A stretch of 64,000 nucleotides of DNA from Reichenbachiella sp. (GCF_033344935.1 NZ_JAWPMM010000001.1:1908001-1972000), one strand, 5' to 3'; positions 1 to 8,690 are shown, numbered from the stretch's first letter. The notes: generated from the sequence alone by a model not told the origin. Translations and numbers: made by a program.

Positions 1-127
1 GAAAGTAGAAGTGAGTAAATGAGTTTCATAGATCGACTTCAATTAGCCATAACGACCCTGTATGGATCTGTGGTCATAAAGATAGGGTGCGCTGGTCAAA
101 GATCATATGTCAAAAGCTCAAAACCTA

Positions 128-147
128 CATTTTGCCGCGGCAAAATG
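128..147. repeat. 20-bp perfect palindrome
   Basis: The two 10-base halves, CATTTTGCCG and CGGCAAAATG, are exact reverse complements. It lies downstream (on the minus strand) of the small AT-rich genes at the left edge. It may be the centre of a recombination site or a transcription-end hairpin; it has no flanking T-tract that would make it a clear terminator. Confidence 0.5.
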
Positions 148-158
148 AACTGGACAAG

Positions 159-329
159 TCATCGGATTAGCCCGCCTTCAGGTAAGAAACAACGAGCGCC
201 AACGACTTTGTCCGCGTAGCAAGTCACTAATACCATCGTAGCTGTTCTCGGTGACATATGATCGTCGATGATGGCAGGGGAGGTTCTATCATCTGATATG
301 ACCATGATCTCATACAATTTGTTAGCCAT
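159..329 (-). CDS. possible small protein, 56 aa
   Basis: An open frame of 57 codons starts ATG GCT AAC inside the same 12-bp motif that holds the stop codon of the preceding gene, so the two frames overlap by 8 bp. The product begins MANKLYEIMVISDDRT and ends at TGA in 159-161. No family is recognised and there is no signal peptide or membrane segment. The start-stop overlap is the only support; the frame could equally be chance, or a remnant of a longer gene. Low confidence. Confidence 0.2.
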   Translation of the reverse strand: MANKLYEIMVISDDRTSPAIIDDHMSPRTATMVLVTCYADKVVGARCFLPEGGLIR

Positions 330-799
330 ATTTTTTTAGGTTTTTGAATAGAATGAAGGCTCCAATTATTATACCTGTTAACCAGAAAAATGGCGCAATT
401 GTTAAATCGTAATTCAAATTATTATAACCCTGATTAAGGTTGTTGATATATTCAATACCCATTAATCCGTCAATAAAAGGTAGTGAAGTCCAAATAATTT
501 GATAGGATAAATAAAAAGCTATTGATGTTAAGAATGCTCTACGAGTTTCCGATTTATCAGAAAAATTGGTTTTTGATAACCTGTTAAGTGTGTAGTTAAA
601 TATTACGACGGAGCAAATTAGTCCGATAATATTCGCACTTAGTGCACTAATGATATTGTTAATTGATGATTGAAAAAATACCCTTTCTAACAACTTTGTT
701 ATTAAGTCTCTTAATCCGAACCCAGGAAATGTCGGGCTAAAAAAGAAACCTACTCCAAGAATAGCAATTGTACGATAATTCATAAGTTATGGCTAACAA
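319..799. repeat. 12-bp inverted motif flanking one gene (319-330 and 788-799)
   Basis: TTGTTAGCCATA at 319-330 is the exact reverse complement of TATGGCTAACAA at 788-799. The two copies bracket the 153-aa membrane protein gene, one overlapping its stop codon and the other ending 5 bp before its start codon. A related TTAGCCATAA occurs at about 43-52. The layout recalls the short inverse core sites that bound integron gene cassettes, but the 7-mers do not strictly match the GTTRRRY/RYYYAAC consensus and no integrase is in the window. Confidence 0.5.
322..783 (-). CDS. unknown small integral membrane protein
   Basis: Product of 153 aa, not recognised. Hydrophobic stretches suggest three or four membrane segments at roughly residues 5-20, 43-63, 86-105 and 128-147. 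The last is followed by a short basic tail (KNLKKYG), which by the positive-inside rule would be cytoplasmic. The gene is visibly more AT-rich than its neighbours and is bracketed by a 12-bp inverted motif with a 28-bp palindrome just upstream, which suggests acquired DNA. No conserved polar or catalytic residues stand out, so no function is offered. Confidence 0.55.
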   Translation of the reverse strand: MNYRTIAILGVGFFFSPTFPGFGLRDLITKLLERVFFQSSINNIISALSANIIGLICSVVIFNYTLNRLSKTNFSDKSETRRAFLTSIAFYLSYQIIWTSLPFIDGLMGIEYINNLNQGYNNLNYDLTIAPFFWLTGIIIGAFILFKNLKKYG

Positions 800-801
800 C
801 C

Positions 802-829
802 GGATAACACACACTAGTGTGTGTTATCC
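802..829. repeat. 28-bp perfect palindrome
   Basis: Each 14-base half (GGATAACACACACT and its exact complement) matches with no central loop. It sits 19 bp upstream of the start codon of the minus-strand membrane protein gene and next to one copy of the 12-bp inverted motif. It could be an operator, the terminator hairpin of an upstream transcript, or part of a folded recombination site. Confidence 0.75.
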
Positions 830-1055
830 ACTATATGTTTTTGGTCTCTTAATTTTACTTAAAATCATCGTTCTAACCAAACGGAGCTTAATAAGCATTT
901 TTTTAAACGTTTATTACACTTTCTCAGAATGGCTGCGGTTAGGCTAGCAGATTGATGGTCTGCAATAAAAAAAACAGGCATTGACAAGCTGCTGACCAGA
1001 CCGATTACCAAAGTAGTGGATATGTAGGGAAATTACAAGAGCTCAGGCCGTAGAA

Positions 1056-1478
1056 CTACTCAGCGGCTTTTTTCCATACAAAAAAGTCCTTCAAGTATTC
1101 TCGATAGACATATCCCCAAGGGATAACCACTAGATCGATCACGATGCCGGGTGCCATCGACCAAAACCAGGATTCGTAGTTGTCATCCAGCAGCCCGGTG
1201 CTTTTTGCAGGCAGGTAAGTACCAATGATCCAGGCGGATTTATACACCAGTTGGATCAAAAGCAGGGGGATAAACTTCAATGGGTGCCGAATCCCCAGTA
1301 GGCATAAAAAGGAGAAGGCGGCATAGAAACTGATCGTCACCCCAGACATGGGACTTGGTACGTTGGTAGGCGCAAATACTTCTGCCCAATGATCAGGCCC
1401 CAGGCCGACAAGAATAAGTAAAAAAAGTACACGTAAGACATGCTGTCTCCATAGAGGAGGCGTAAGATTGGTAGTCAT
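1056..1478 (-). CDS. unknown four-helix membrane protein
   Basis: Product of 140 aa with four probable membrane helices at about residues 14-29, 47-62, 68-88 and 107-125, ending in a lysine-rich cytoplasmic tail (FFVWKKAAE). The third helix includes Gln-Leu-Val-Tyr-Lys-Ser, as in small DoxX/DUF-type inner-membrane proteins, but I cannot assign a family. It is transcribed alone; the gaps on both sides hold no obvious regulatory structure. Confidence 0.6.
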   Translation of the reverse strand: MTTNLTPPLWRQHVLRVLFLLILVGLGPDHWAEVFAPTNVPSPMSGVTISFYAAFSFLCLLGIRHPLKFIPLLLIQLVYKSAWIIGTYLPAKSTGLLDDNYESWFWSMAPGIVIDLVVIPWGYVYREYLKDFFVWKKAAE

Positions 1479-1577
1479 AGTTTTGAGTTTATGATTAATA
1501 AAATTTTAAAAACTAAGACTCAGATGCAGAGAATCGCCAGAGGGTTGCATCAAGTGTATTTATTCTGTCTAAGGAAG

Positions 1578-2744
1578 CTATCTTTCTTCTTTGATCAGCT
1601 TCCAGACCGCCTTATTGTAATTTGCCTTGCTTATTCCTGTCAATTGTTCGAGGGCTGAATAATAATTGGCATTTCCTTTTTCGAAAGGGCCACAGTTGAG
1701 CATTTGCCATACGCCTTCGAATCCTTGTTCTTTTTCTATTTTTTGTATGACAAGCGCATTTACCACATAGTCCGCCATCAAGTGCGTGGCTCTACTTTCA
1801 CCGAAGTTTACAGGCTCTTCTTTGATCTGCATCCAATTGGTCTTTTTATCACTGGCCACTTGCGCATAAAACCGATCGAAAATTTCTTCCCAGGTCAACC
1901 CCCAGCTACCACCGTATAAATAGGCGCATGCTTCGTCTACGGGCTTGTTTACTTTCCTTCTCGAGATTTTCAGACTCAATCGATCGTGCCACAGGTCATG
2001 CGCATCTAGGTTATCGAATGTTGCATTGTTATTGCCTAAGATGATCAGCTTCTTGTTTTCAAGAGACGAACTGAAGTTGGCCTGACGCACACCATTGTAA
2101 TCCAGTCGATAGTTCACACCCATGAGTTTGAGCAAGGTGGTGAGATTTTCTGTACAGTAGAATTCTGTGATTTTGTTTTCAATTTTGAGTTTTTCGTCAA
2201 ACTCGTGAGCGAGGCGGCCAAAGGCTTGCAGGTTGTCTTCATTGATGTGGTTTGCATAGTGAAAGATATTGTTGTTGATTTCGGCTGTCTTCCAGTTTCG
2301 TGTATTGTAAATGAGCGGAGAGGAGAATTTGAATGAATCTCCCGATCGATGAGCAATCAGTTCGTAAGATGCCCTGAGGTGACTTACTGTATCTTTTGTA
2401 CCGATGTAGGAGAGCTGGATGAGGTATTGATTTTCATTTAACTCTACTACATTATTCAAATAGGGTTGGTAGAAGTGGTTGTCAGCAAAGGCCTGGCTCT
2501 TTTCTATGTCCTTGAATTCATCCAATAGGATATGAGTTTCTATTCTTTGGGATTCCAGCACCCAAGGGTTGTCTTCGTTGGGTTCGGCGCTTGCTGCCAA
2601 AAAACCATTCAGTGCATGCACAAGTTGCTGGCTGACAAGACTGTCTTGTGGTAATCGAATGTGTGGTTGGATTTGTATATCGCTAGTTTGCGCGAACGTA
2701 AAAAATACAGGAAAAATTAAAAGAATTGATAATTTGAGTTTCAT
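1578..2744 (-). CDS. secreted protein, possibly degenerate metallopeptidase-like
   Basis: Product of 388 aa with a clear N-terminal signal peptide (KLSILLIFPVFFTFAQ), so exported to the periplasm or beyond. Around residues 249-253 there is a His-Asp-Leu-Trp-His sequence, followed 17 residues later by Glu in DEACAYLYGGSWG. That resembles the HExxH plus downstream Glu of gluzincin peptidases, except that Asp replaces the catalytic Glu. A C-terminal helical part (about 310-388) contains a hydrophobic pairing segment typical of such folds. Family and function are not established; the zinc-site reading is inference. Confidence 0.55.
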   Translation of the reverse strand: MKLKLSILLIFPVFFTFAQTSDIQIQPHIRLPQDSLVSQQLVHALNGFLAASAEPNEDNPWVLESQRIETHILLDEFKDIEKSQAFADNHFYQPYLNNVVELNENQYLIQLSYIGTKDTVSHLRASYELIAHRSGDSFKFSSPLIYNTRNWKTAEINNNIFHYANHINEDNLQAFGRLAHEFDEKLKIENKITEFYCTENLTTLLKLMGVNYRLDYNGVRQANFSSSLENKKLIILGNNNATFDNLDAHDLWHDRLSLKISRRKVNKPVDEACAYLYGGSWGLTWEEIFDRFYAQVASDKKTNWMQIKEEPVNFGESRATHLMADYVVNALVIQKIEKEQGFEGVWQMLNCGPFEKGNANYYSALEQLTGISKANYNKAVWKLIKEER

Positions 2745-2853
2745 GAGTTTGGTTTTTTTTTGAATTCAAAGAAAGCCAAACTCAGCACCAGGGCTTGTTA
2801 ATATTTTCCTATCAATTGTTAATGAAAAGTTAAACCGCACCGCTCAAGATATA

Positions 2854-3363
2854 TCACTCACAAGAGAAAGCCGTATGAAAAACCTGTAGTTGTGGAGTCT
2901 TATCACTGATCACCACTTGGTAGATGCGATTGTAAATACTTTCATCAAAGGGTTCAATTTTTTGATCGCAAAGAAGCCCAGCCAATACGCCTGTGGTATT
3001 GCTGTGACCCACGACTAAGGCATTTTCTTTTCGCTCCAGTAGCACTTGGGCGATGGTATTTAATTCGCCAGGGTTGTATAGCGTTAGGTCTTTGTTTTTG
3101 GATTCAGCAGTTGGATTGGCAGTGTCTTTGGTTCGGATGTAATCTGAGCTGTAGACTTTTTCCAATGCTACTTGGTCAAAGAAAACAGCGAGACTTTCGG
3201 CTCTCTCCTCGCCACAGGGGGTTAAAGTAGGGTCCGAGTTGGTTTTATCCGACACATCTTTTTCAGCATGCCTGACCAGGTAGATGGTGAATGGTTCTTC
3301 GCTTGTGGGCGTACAAGAAAGATGACAAATAATGAAAAGTAAGAAATAAAGAAGATGTTTCAT
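2854..3363 (-). CDS. histidine phosphatase superfamily lipoprotein
   Basis: Product of 169 aa in the histidine phosphatase (phosphoglycerate mutase/SixA-like) superfamily. The N-terminal hydrophobic stretch ends in a lipobox-like HLSC, with Cys17 as probable lipidation site, so the enzyme is likely anchored in the envelope. The catalytic motif LVRHAEK is at residues 29-35, with His32 the expected phosphate acceptor, and the second conserved His is in VVGHSN at residue 120. The length matches the short SixA-like branch. The substrate is unknown. Confidence 0.85.
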   Translation of the reverse strand: MKHLLYFLLFIICHLSCTPTSEEPFTIYLVRHAEKDVSDKTNSDPTLTPCGEERAESLAVFFDQVALEKVYSSDYIRTKDTANPTAESKNKDLTLYNPGELNTIAQVLLERKENALVVGHSNTTGVLAGLLCDQKIEPFDESIYNRIYQVVISDKTPQLQVFHTAFSCE

Positions 3364-3537
3364 GCCAGTGAGAATATGGTGTAAATATGGTCAACACATT
3401 TTGTAAATGTATGGATTTGAGTTTTTAATGAGAGTTGTGGCTTTGTAGAAAGAGAAAATTCATAGGGGTGAATTTGCCCCTTATTGACTTAAGTGTCCCT
3501 TCGATCTAGCTTTGTTTTTTTTAATAAACAGAGACAT

Positions 3538-4560
3538 ATGAACCGAAGTCTTGTAGGTAACTTTTTGATCCTAACTTTTCTTGTATTAACCCTGTCAGGT
3601 GGGGTCATGTATTTTAATGCATTTCAGAAGAATGTTGCAGCCATTCATACTTTGTTCGCCATGTTTTTTGTATTGAGTGTGACCTTTCATATTGTGAATA
3701 ATAAGAGACCACTCAAGAACTATTTGACCGGCAAAAGATCTAAGCACCTGGCTAAATATCAGGGTTTAATTTTGACTGTGCTTTTGTCTTTGATTGTTTT
3801 CGCAGGCTATCAGAATGTGGCTGGAATTAATGCTTTGTATGATTGGGGCAATGAGTGGCGAAATAGACAAGTGGGTAAAGAAGAGAGTTCATTTGACTAT
3901 CAATTGATTAAAGTAAATGAGTCAATAGCTTCCAGACCATTAGCAGTTGAAGTAAAAAAAGGAAGGGCCTTTAAATATCCATTGTTTGCCATTTGGTTGG
4001 AAGACTCAGCGGGTAACTATATAGAGACACTGTATATCTCCAGAGTAATTGCTTCTGGTGTTTTTGACTATGGAATCAAAGAAGGGGACGTTTGGAAACC
4101 TTCCGTGAAAAGACGTCCAGAAGCCTTGCCATTCTGGTCACATAAAAGAAACATTTTGGCTGAGGACGGATACTATGTTCCTCTGACGCCGGCGGCCGAT
4201 TTAGATGGCGTCTCTGGAGCCACACCAACGAACAACTTTATCATTCAAACAAAAAGTGAAAGCCGCGTGAATCAATATAGAATTTTGATGGAAGTGAATC
4301 AATCTTATGATTGGAACGAGTTTTACAGTGAAGATAAATTTCCTGATGACGAAATATATTCAGGCAGTGGTCAGGTTGGTCAGCCCTCCATGATTTATTC
4401 TTCTGATCTTCTGGATAGTGATCGATCTGAACGGTATGAGTTGTTGCATCTTATAGGTCATGGACATCATTCTGGCCGAGATGGAAAGTTATACACTGAT
4501 ATGAGTCGAATAACCACGGCTAAGGAGATTGTAGATCTTGTGTTGGTGAAACTACGATAA
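3538..4560 (+). CDS. DUF4405/DUF2271-like flavinylated electron-transfer protein
   Basis: Product of 340 aa from the ATG at 3538; an upstream in-frame GTG at 3493 would add a polar 15-residue extension in front of the first helix and is less likely. Three membrane helices (about 5-26, 33-53, 75-92) carry His37 and His51, spaced as in b-type haem ligands of DUF4405-like proteins. The extracytoplasmic part (from about residue 120) resembles DUF2271. At residues 223-229 it has DGVSGAT, matching the Dxx(S/T)GAT signature where ApbE attaches FMN to Thr; Thr229 is the predicted site. It is probably part of an extracytosolic flavin electron-transfer chain. ApbE is not in the window. Confidence 0.65.
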   Translation: MNRSLVGNFLILTFLVLTLSGGVMYFNAFQKNVAAIHTLFAMFFVLSVTFHIVNNKRPLKNYLTGKRSKHLAKYQGLILTVLLSLIVFAGYQNVAGINALYDWGNEWRNRQVGKEESSFDYQLIKVNESIASRPLAVEVKKGRAFKYPLFAIWLEDSAGNYIETLYISRVIASGVFDYGIKEGDVWKPSVKRRPEALPFWSHKRNILAEDGYYVPLTPAADLDGVSGATPTNNFIIQTKSESRVNQYRILMEVNQSYDWNEFYSEDKFPDDEIYSGSGQVGQPSMIYSSDLLDSDRSERYELLHLIGHGHHSGRDGKLYTDMSRITTAKEIVDLVLVKLR

Positions 4561-4566
4561 TCTAAT

Positions 4567-5133
4567 CTAAAGCAATGCAACAGGGATAGACATATCATAC
4601 GCTAACCCATAGTATTTAGAATTATTGTACTCAAACTCATCTTCAATAGTCCAGCCCAATTTGAGGTGAGCTTTGGTCGATATTAGATTGGCTTGATTGA
4701 TGAAGGTGGCTGCCAATGGATAAGCTTTGATAAAGTCTTTGCGCATGGCTTCGAACAAATGATTGATGATTTGTTTCCCTCTGTGATTAGCATCTATACA
4801 GACTGGTCCGTACTGAAAACTATTTTCATTCGTGATTTCCCATTCTTTGAATTTCCAATTCAGAAACCTGGAAGTCATATATGGAAAGATGGGCCATTTC
4901 TCATAGTAAGGCCAGGAACCGCCAAATAGATAGGCTACAATTTGACCCTCAATCTCAGTGACAAAAGCCCACCCTAATCCTATAATTTCATCTAGTAATT
5001 CAGGTGTGAAGGGTGTGGTAACAAAGCCATTGGTAGCTTTCTGCTCTTCACTGAGTTCACTGATCAGGTTTTGAGCCTGCAGCGCCAATATACCTGGTAT
5101 GTCGTTTGGGGTTGCCTTTCTTGATATCATCAA
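4567..5133 (-). CDS. GNAT family N-acetyltransferase
   Basis: Product of 188 aa with the GNAT fold pattern. The N-terminal strand-helix is MISRKATPNDIPGILALQ; a central strand reads VTEIEGQIVAYLFGG; and the acetyl-CoA pyrophosphate-binding segment VCIDANHRGKQIINHLFEAM is at about residues 110-130, with the R-G-K motif A core. The C-terminal part (INQANLISTKAHLKLGWT) matches the usual motif B, where a side chain follows the cofactor. The acceptor substrate is unknown. It converges on the DUF4405-like gene with only 6 bp between the two stop codons. Confidence 0.8.
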   Translation of the reverse strand: MMISRKATPNDIPGILALQAQNLISELSEEQKATNGFVTTPFTPELLDEIIGLGWAFVTEIEGQIVAYLFGGSWPYYEKWPIFPYMTSRFLNWKFKEWEITNENSFQYGPVCIDANHRGKQIINHLFEAMRKDFIKAYPLAATFINQANLISTKAHLKLGWTIEDEFEYNNSKYYGLAYDMSIPVALL

Positions 5134-5187
5134 TCTGTAGATATGAACTAATGGCTACCTTAACGAAGCACGGAGTGTGAAGTTGAT

Positions 5188-6021
5188 TTAATACTCGTCA
5201 AAATTTTTGATAACAAAATCATGCTCGTTGCACACTGGTAGAAGCAACTTATTTAGGTAATACCTATGGAAGAAGCCGTTGAGTACCAGAATTCGTTTTC
5301 CAGGATATGTTTTTACAAAGTGAAGAATGTGCTTCGACATGGCCTCATTTCTCATTTTCCAAAATTCACCTGCTCGTTTATATCCATCCAAAAAACTGAT
5401 GCTGTCTCCATTTTCCATTTGATAATGAATATCCGAAAATACAGGATACTGTTCCATGATCTTGGCCAGCGACTCATATTGTAATTGTTGCCTGGATTGA
5501 GCAATGCTGTCTGTGGCAGGATTGTTAAATGATGCTGCACCATAATAAGCCAGCGCATTTAAAGTGTCATTGACTCGTAGATAGCTTTCGTATTGAAGCT
5601 GATCTGCAGGGTTGAGCAGACCGGTTTGATATAAACTATCTAACAATGCTTTGGCCAAGCCGTCGGTGGGACGAGCGCCTATAGCTTTTCTATATTCATT
5701 TCTACCCGTAAAATCGTAGGGTCTAATGATGACTTCATTCAGGTTGGCATATTTTGAAGTGGCTTTATATTCATTGCTTTTCCAGCTGGTATTGAATTCA
5801 AATTGGTCCGTAAAAAAAGAGGAGTCTACTTCGTACAGAATGACGTCTGGCGAAATTCTTACCAAGATGTTGTACAAACTGTCTGCATTGAAGTTCTCGA
5901 CTGGTTGGTGTACCGTACCTAAAAGAATGAGCTCTGTTTTTGGTTTAGTACAAGAGCCTATCAAAACAGTCACAATTCCTAAGAGGAATAATCTTTTGAT
6001 ATGGATGAATAATCCTCTCAT
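5188..6021 (-). CDS. TraB/GumN-like lipoprotein
   Basis: Product of 277 aa. Residues 1-24 form a lipoprotein signal ending IGSC (Cys24). Next comes ELILLGTVHQP, close to the N-terminal GTxH motif of TraB/GumN/ChaN-related proteins. The C-terminal segment has WKMRNEAMSKHIL followed by GKRILVLNGFFHRYYL, resembling the RNxxM and GxxH motifs of the same group. Members are proposed metal-dependent hydrolases, but the activity here is unproven. It is the last gene of a tlpA-nhaC-traB-like operon: its start codon overlaps the nhaC stop by one base (TAATG). Confidence 0.6.
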   Translation of the reverse strand: MRGLFIHIKRLFLLGIVTVLIGSCTKPKTELILLGTVHQPVENFNADSLYNILVRISPDVILYEVDSSFFTDQFEFNTSWKSNEYKATSKYANLNEVIIRPYDFTGRNEYRKAIGARPTDGLAKALLDSLYQTGLLNPADQLQYESYLRVNDTLNALAYYGAASFNNPATDSIAQSRQQLQYESLAKIMEQYPVFSDIHYQMENGDSISFLDGYKRAGEFWKMRNEAMSKHILHFVKTYPGKRILVLNGFFHRYYLNKLLLPVCNEHDFVIKNFDEY

Positions 6022-7499
6022 TACATTAAAAATCCAAGTGCTAAGTACAAAATCAAGGTTACACCTCCAGCAGTCAATGCATACGGAAGTTGGGTATTGA
6101 CATGATCCACATGGTCGCTTGCAGAAGCCATAGATGAAATGATCGTAGTATCCGATATTGGTGAGCAGTGATCTCCAAATACTCCGCCGCCAATAGCTGC
6201 CGCTATGGCCAGGTGTGGATCTACATTCATAGAGGTAGCCATCGGCACCGCTATAGAAATCATGATGGCAAATGTACCCCAGGAGGTACCAGTGCTAAAG
6301 GCGATAAAGCAACTTACTAAAAACACAATCGCCGGAACCAGATTGGGCGAAAGCCAGGCTTTCGAGACTTCTGCTACATAGAGTCCTGTTTTCAATTCTT
6401 TACAAAGACTTCCGAGTGCAAAGGCAAATACCATCAATATGGCGAGAGACACCATGCCGGACATGCCTTTGAGGGAAAGGCCTACCATTTCCTTAATGCC
6501 TAATAATCGCTGTGCTTTATAAAGGGCTATAGCGATGAGTACAGATGTGGCTACCGCGGTAAGTACAGAAGTAGAACCAGAACCTTGGCCCATGGCTTGC
6601 AGCGATAAATCAATGAAACTGCCTTCGGTTGATTCCAGACTTTCCCATCCGGTATAGACCAGCATAACCGGCATCATGACGATCATGGTGATGATAGGAA
6701 GAATCATATTGATACTTCGGTGTGCAATGTTTTCTTTGGCTTCTAGCATAGACACCTCGTCAGAAATCATAGGCGTTGATCCATCCGCGATGAGTTTGCC
6801 TTCATCCTGTGCGCGTTTTTCAGCTTTTTTCATAGGACCAAAATCCTTGCCCGTGTAGATGATGTAGCCAACAATTCCTAGTGCTAAGAATGGATAGAAG
6901 TTGTAAGGCAAGGCGCTCATCATCGTAGCAAAAGGACGATCAAATCCCTGCATCACCAAGAGTCCCATAATGTAAGCCCCCCAAGCATTAAATGGAAAGA
7001 TAATACAAGACGGCGCAGAGCTTGAATCAGCGAGGTAGGCCAGTTTTTCTCTAGGTATTTTTAGATTGTCGAAGATGGGACGGTAAAGTGTGCCTACGGT
7101 TAGAATGGAAATGTTGGACTCTACAAAAATTACGATTCCAGTCAGAGACGCAAAAAGCTGCACCAAACGTCGGTTGTTTCGATTTTTCTGTTCTTGTTTT
7201 TCTAGAACGTTCTTAACTGATTCGATAAACCCGGCTACTCCACCAGACCGTTGGATAAGTGCAATGAGTGCCCCAATGAGGAGTGTGAATATGATCGTTC
7301 TAGTATTACCAGCATCTTCGAATACGGCCACAAAGGCGTTCAGTGTAGCAAACGATCCTGACAATGGGTTGCCGCCTTCGATAATTACCCAACCAATCCA
7401 GATACCAAGAGTAAGTGAAAGAAAAACCTGTTTGGTACGAAGGGCCAGACCTATAGCTACAAGAGGGGGGACTAATGACCAGAATCCATATTCGCTCAT
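6021..7499 (-). CDS. nhaC: Na+/H+ antiporter, NhaC family
   Basis: Product of 492 aa with about twelve membrane segments, the usual size for the NhaC/MleN family of ion antiporters that expel sodium or swap organic acids with protons. Family-type segments are visible: LTLGIWIGWVII near the N-terminus, SSSAPSCIIFPFNAWG mid-protein, STGTSWGTFAI and GGGVFGDHCSPISDTTI in the C-terminal half, where the Asp, Ser and Thr residues are expected to line the ion path. It lies one base after the TlpA-like gene and overlaps the following gene by one base, so the three are almost certainly co-transcribed. Exact substrate (Na+/H+ or malate/lactate exchange) is undetermined. Confidence 0.88.
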   Translation of the reverse strand: MSEYGFWSLVPPLVAIGLALRTKQVFLSLTLGIWIGWVIIEGGNPLSGSFATLNAFVAVFEDAGNTRTIIFTLLIGALIALIQRSGGVAGFIESVKNVLEKQEQKNRNNRRLVQLFASLTGIVIFVESNISILTVGTLYRPIFDNLKIPREKLAYLADSSSAPSCIIFPFNAWGAYIMGLLVMQGFDRPFATMMSALPYNFYPFLALGIVGYIIYTGKDFGPMKKAEKRAQDEGKLIADGSTPMISDEVSMLEAKENIAHRSINMILPIITMIVMMPVMLVYTGWESLESTEGSFIDLSLQAMGQGSGSTSVLTAVATSVLIAIALYKAQRLLGIKEMVGLSLKGMSGMVSLAILMVFAFALGSLCKELKTGLYVAEVSKAWLSPNLVPAIVFLVSCFIAFSTGTSWGTFAIMISIAVPMATSMNVDPHLAIAAAIGGGVFGDHCSPISDTTIISSMASASDHVDHVNTQLPYALTAGGVTLILYLALGFLM

Positions 7500-7500
7500 A

Positions 7501-8016
7501 CTATTCTACTTCTCTCAGGCTGTTCAACATGTCCTCGCTATCCCATTTTACCGCTCCGGCGATTTTTCTTATCTGTTTTCCATTGGTATTGTAGATCATG
7601 GTAGTGGGCAAAGACTGAATGTTTAGGTCCTGAATTTTCCCGTTGAGTTTGGCAAAAGTCAAATTGAAGCCTTTTTTGTTTTCGAATTCCTTGATTTTGT
7701 TCATGTCTTGGTCAGAGACCAAAAAGAATACATAGTTTTCTTTAGTTAAGATTTCTGCTGCTGCTTGTATGTCTGGCATTTCTGCTATGCACGGTTTGCA
7801 CCAGGTCGCCCAATAGTTGATGAAGACTCTTTTGCCTACCAGCTCTTCCAGATAGTAGTAGGTGCCATCTGTGGCTTGCATGAAATATTTGTCGTTTGGT
7901 GGAGGGTTGATTTCTGCGGTTTCATTTTCTACCTCTGTATTTTCATCATTGCTTTTGGGGGTGGAACAACCAAAAACCAAGAACATGAGCAGACAGGACA
8001 AATGGGCAATCTTCAT
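7501..8016 (-). CDS. TlpA-like thioredoxin-fold lipoprotein
   Basis: Product of 171 aa. A lipoprotein signal ends in LVFGC (Cys17), followed by an acidic linker of about 25 residues and a TlpA/ResA-type thioredoxin domain from about residue 42. The redox motif WATWCKPC has Cys73 and Cys76, and the cis-proline loop is SLPTTMIY at about residue 139. Such proteins reduce periplasmic disulfides, for instance during cytochrome c maturation. It is the first gene of the operon with nhaC and the TraB/GumN-like gene, and is divergent from yceI. Confidence 0.9.
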   Translation of the reverse strand: MKIAHLSCLLMFLVFGCSTPKSNDENTEVENETAEINPPPNDKYFMQATDGTYYYLEELVGKRVFINYWATWCKPCIAEMPDIQAAAEILTKENYVFFLVSDQDMNKIKEFENKKGFNLTFAKLNGKIQDLNIQSLPTTMIYNTNGKQIRKIAGAVKWDSEDMLNSLREVE

Positions 8017-8111
8017 AAGCTAGTAGTATTTATCAAATTCCAAACATACATATTTTTCATAGGTAATGTTTTCAAAATTGATTATATTATGTGAAACAAA
8101 CATTAACCAAA

Positions 8112-8690
8112 ATGAGAAGAGCTTTTCTATTACTAATATCGATTTTCGTAGTTTATTCTGTCAGTGCTCAAACCATGTGGAAGGCAGATCCTGCCCATTC
8201 TTCTATTCAGTTTGAGGTATCACACATGACCATATCTACGGTGACAGGAAAATTCACAGATTTTACTTGTGAGTTGGAAGCCAAGAAGAACTCATTTGAT
8301 GGCGCTAAGATTGATGCAAAGGTGAAGGTAGAAAGCGTTTCAACTGAGAATCTTACTCGTGACAAACATTTGAAAGAAGATGATTTTTTCAATGCGAAAC
8401 AATATCCTCAAATGACTTTTGTGAGTGAATCATTTAAGAAAAAGGATGGAGATCAATATGAGATCACCGGAATGCTCACGATTAGAGACGTAACTAAAAA
8501 AATCACATTCCCTGCTACTTATAGTGGCATGATCAATATGGGGAAGAAGACGGTTAGCGGCTTTAAAGCTAGTTTCACTATCAATCGATTTGATTATAAA
8601 TTGAAGTGGGATGATACATTGGATACCGGTAGCCTGGTAGTTGGAGAAGAAGTGGATGTGAAATTGAATCTCGAACTCGTAAAGATTTGA
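8112..8690 (+). CDS. YceI-family periplasmic protein
   Basis: Product of 192 aa from the ATG at 8112, which puts a standard signal peptide (RRAFLLLISIFVVYSVSAQ) directly at the N-terminus; an upstream GTG at 8091 would add seven residues. The mature part is the YceI lipocalin-like beta barrel: WKADPAHSSIQFEVSHM, then the DKHLKEDDFFNAKQYPQMTF signature, and the C-terminal VVGEEVDVKLNLEL strand. YceI proteins bind polyisoprenoids or related amphiphiles. Transcription probably ends at the hairpin at 8812-8840. Confidence 0.92.
   Translation: MRRAFLLLISIFVVYSVSAQTMWKADPAHSSIQFEVSHMTISTVTGKFTDFTCELEAKKNSFDGAKIDAKVKVESVSTENLTRDKHLKEDDFFNAKQYPQMTFVSESFKKKDGDQYEITGMLTIRDVTKKITFPATYSGMINMGKKTVSGFKASFTINRFDYKLKWDDTLDTGSLVVGEEVDVKLNLELVKI

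Noticed and set aside
19-219. 66-codon plus-strand frame at the left edge
   Set aside because: Composition is not protein-like, it spans the 20-bp palindrome, and no start signal or family feature is seen.
319-829. Classical integron attC site
   Set aside because: The core 7-mers deviate from GTTRRRY/RYYYAAC, only one side of the palindrome carries the motif, and no integrase is present, so only a resemblance is reported.
7090-7626. 178-codon plus-strand frame across nhaC and the TlpA-like gene
   Set aside because: Antisense to two clearly recognised genes and without family features.
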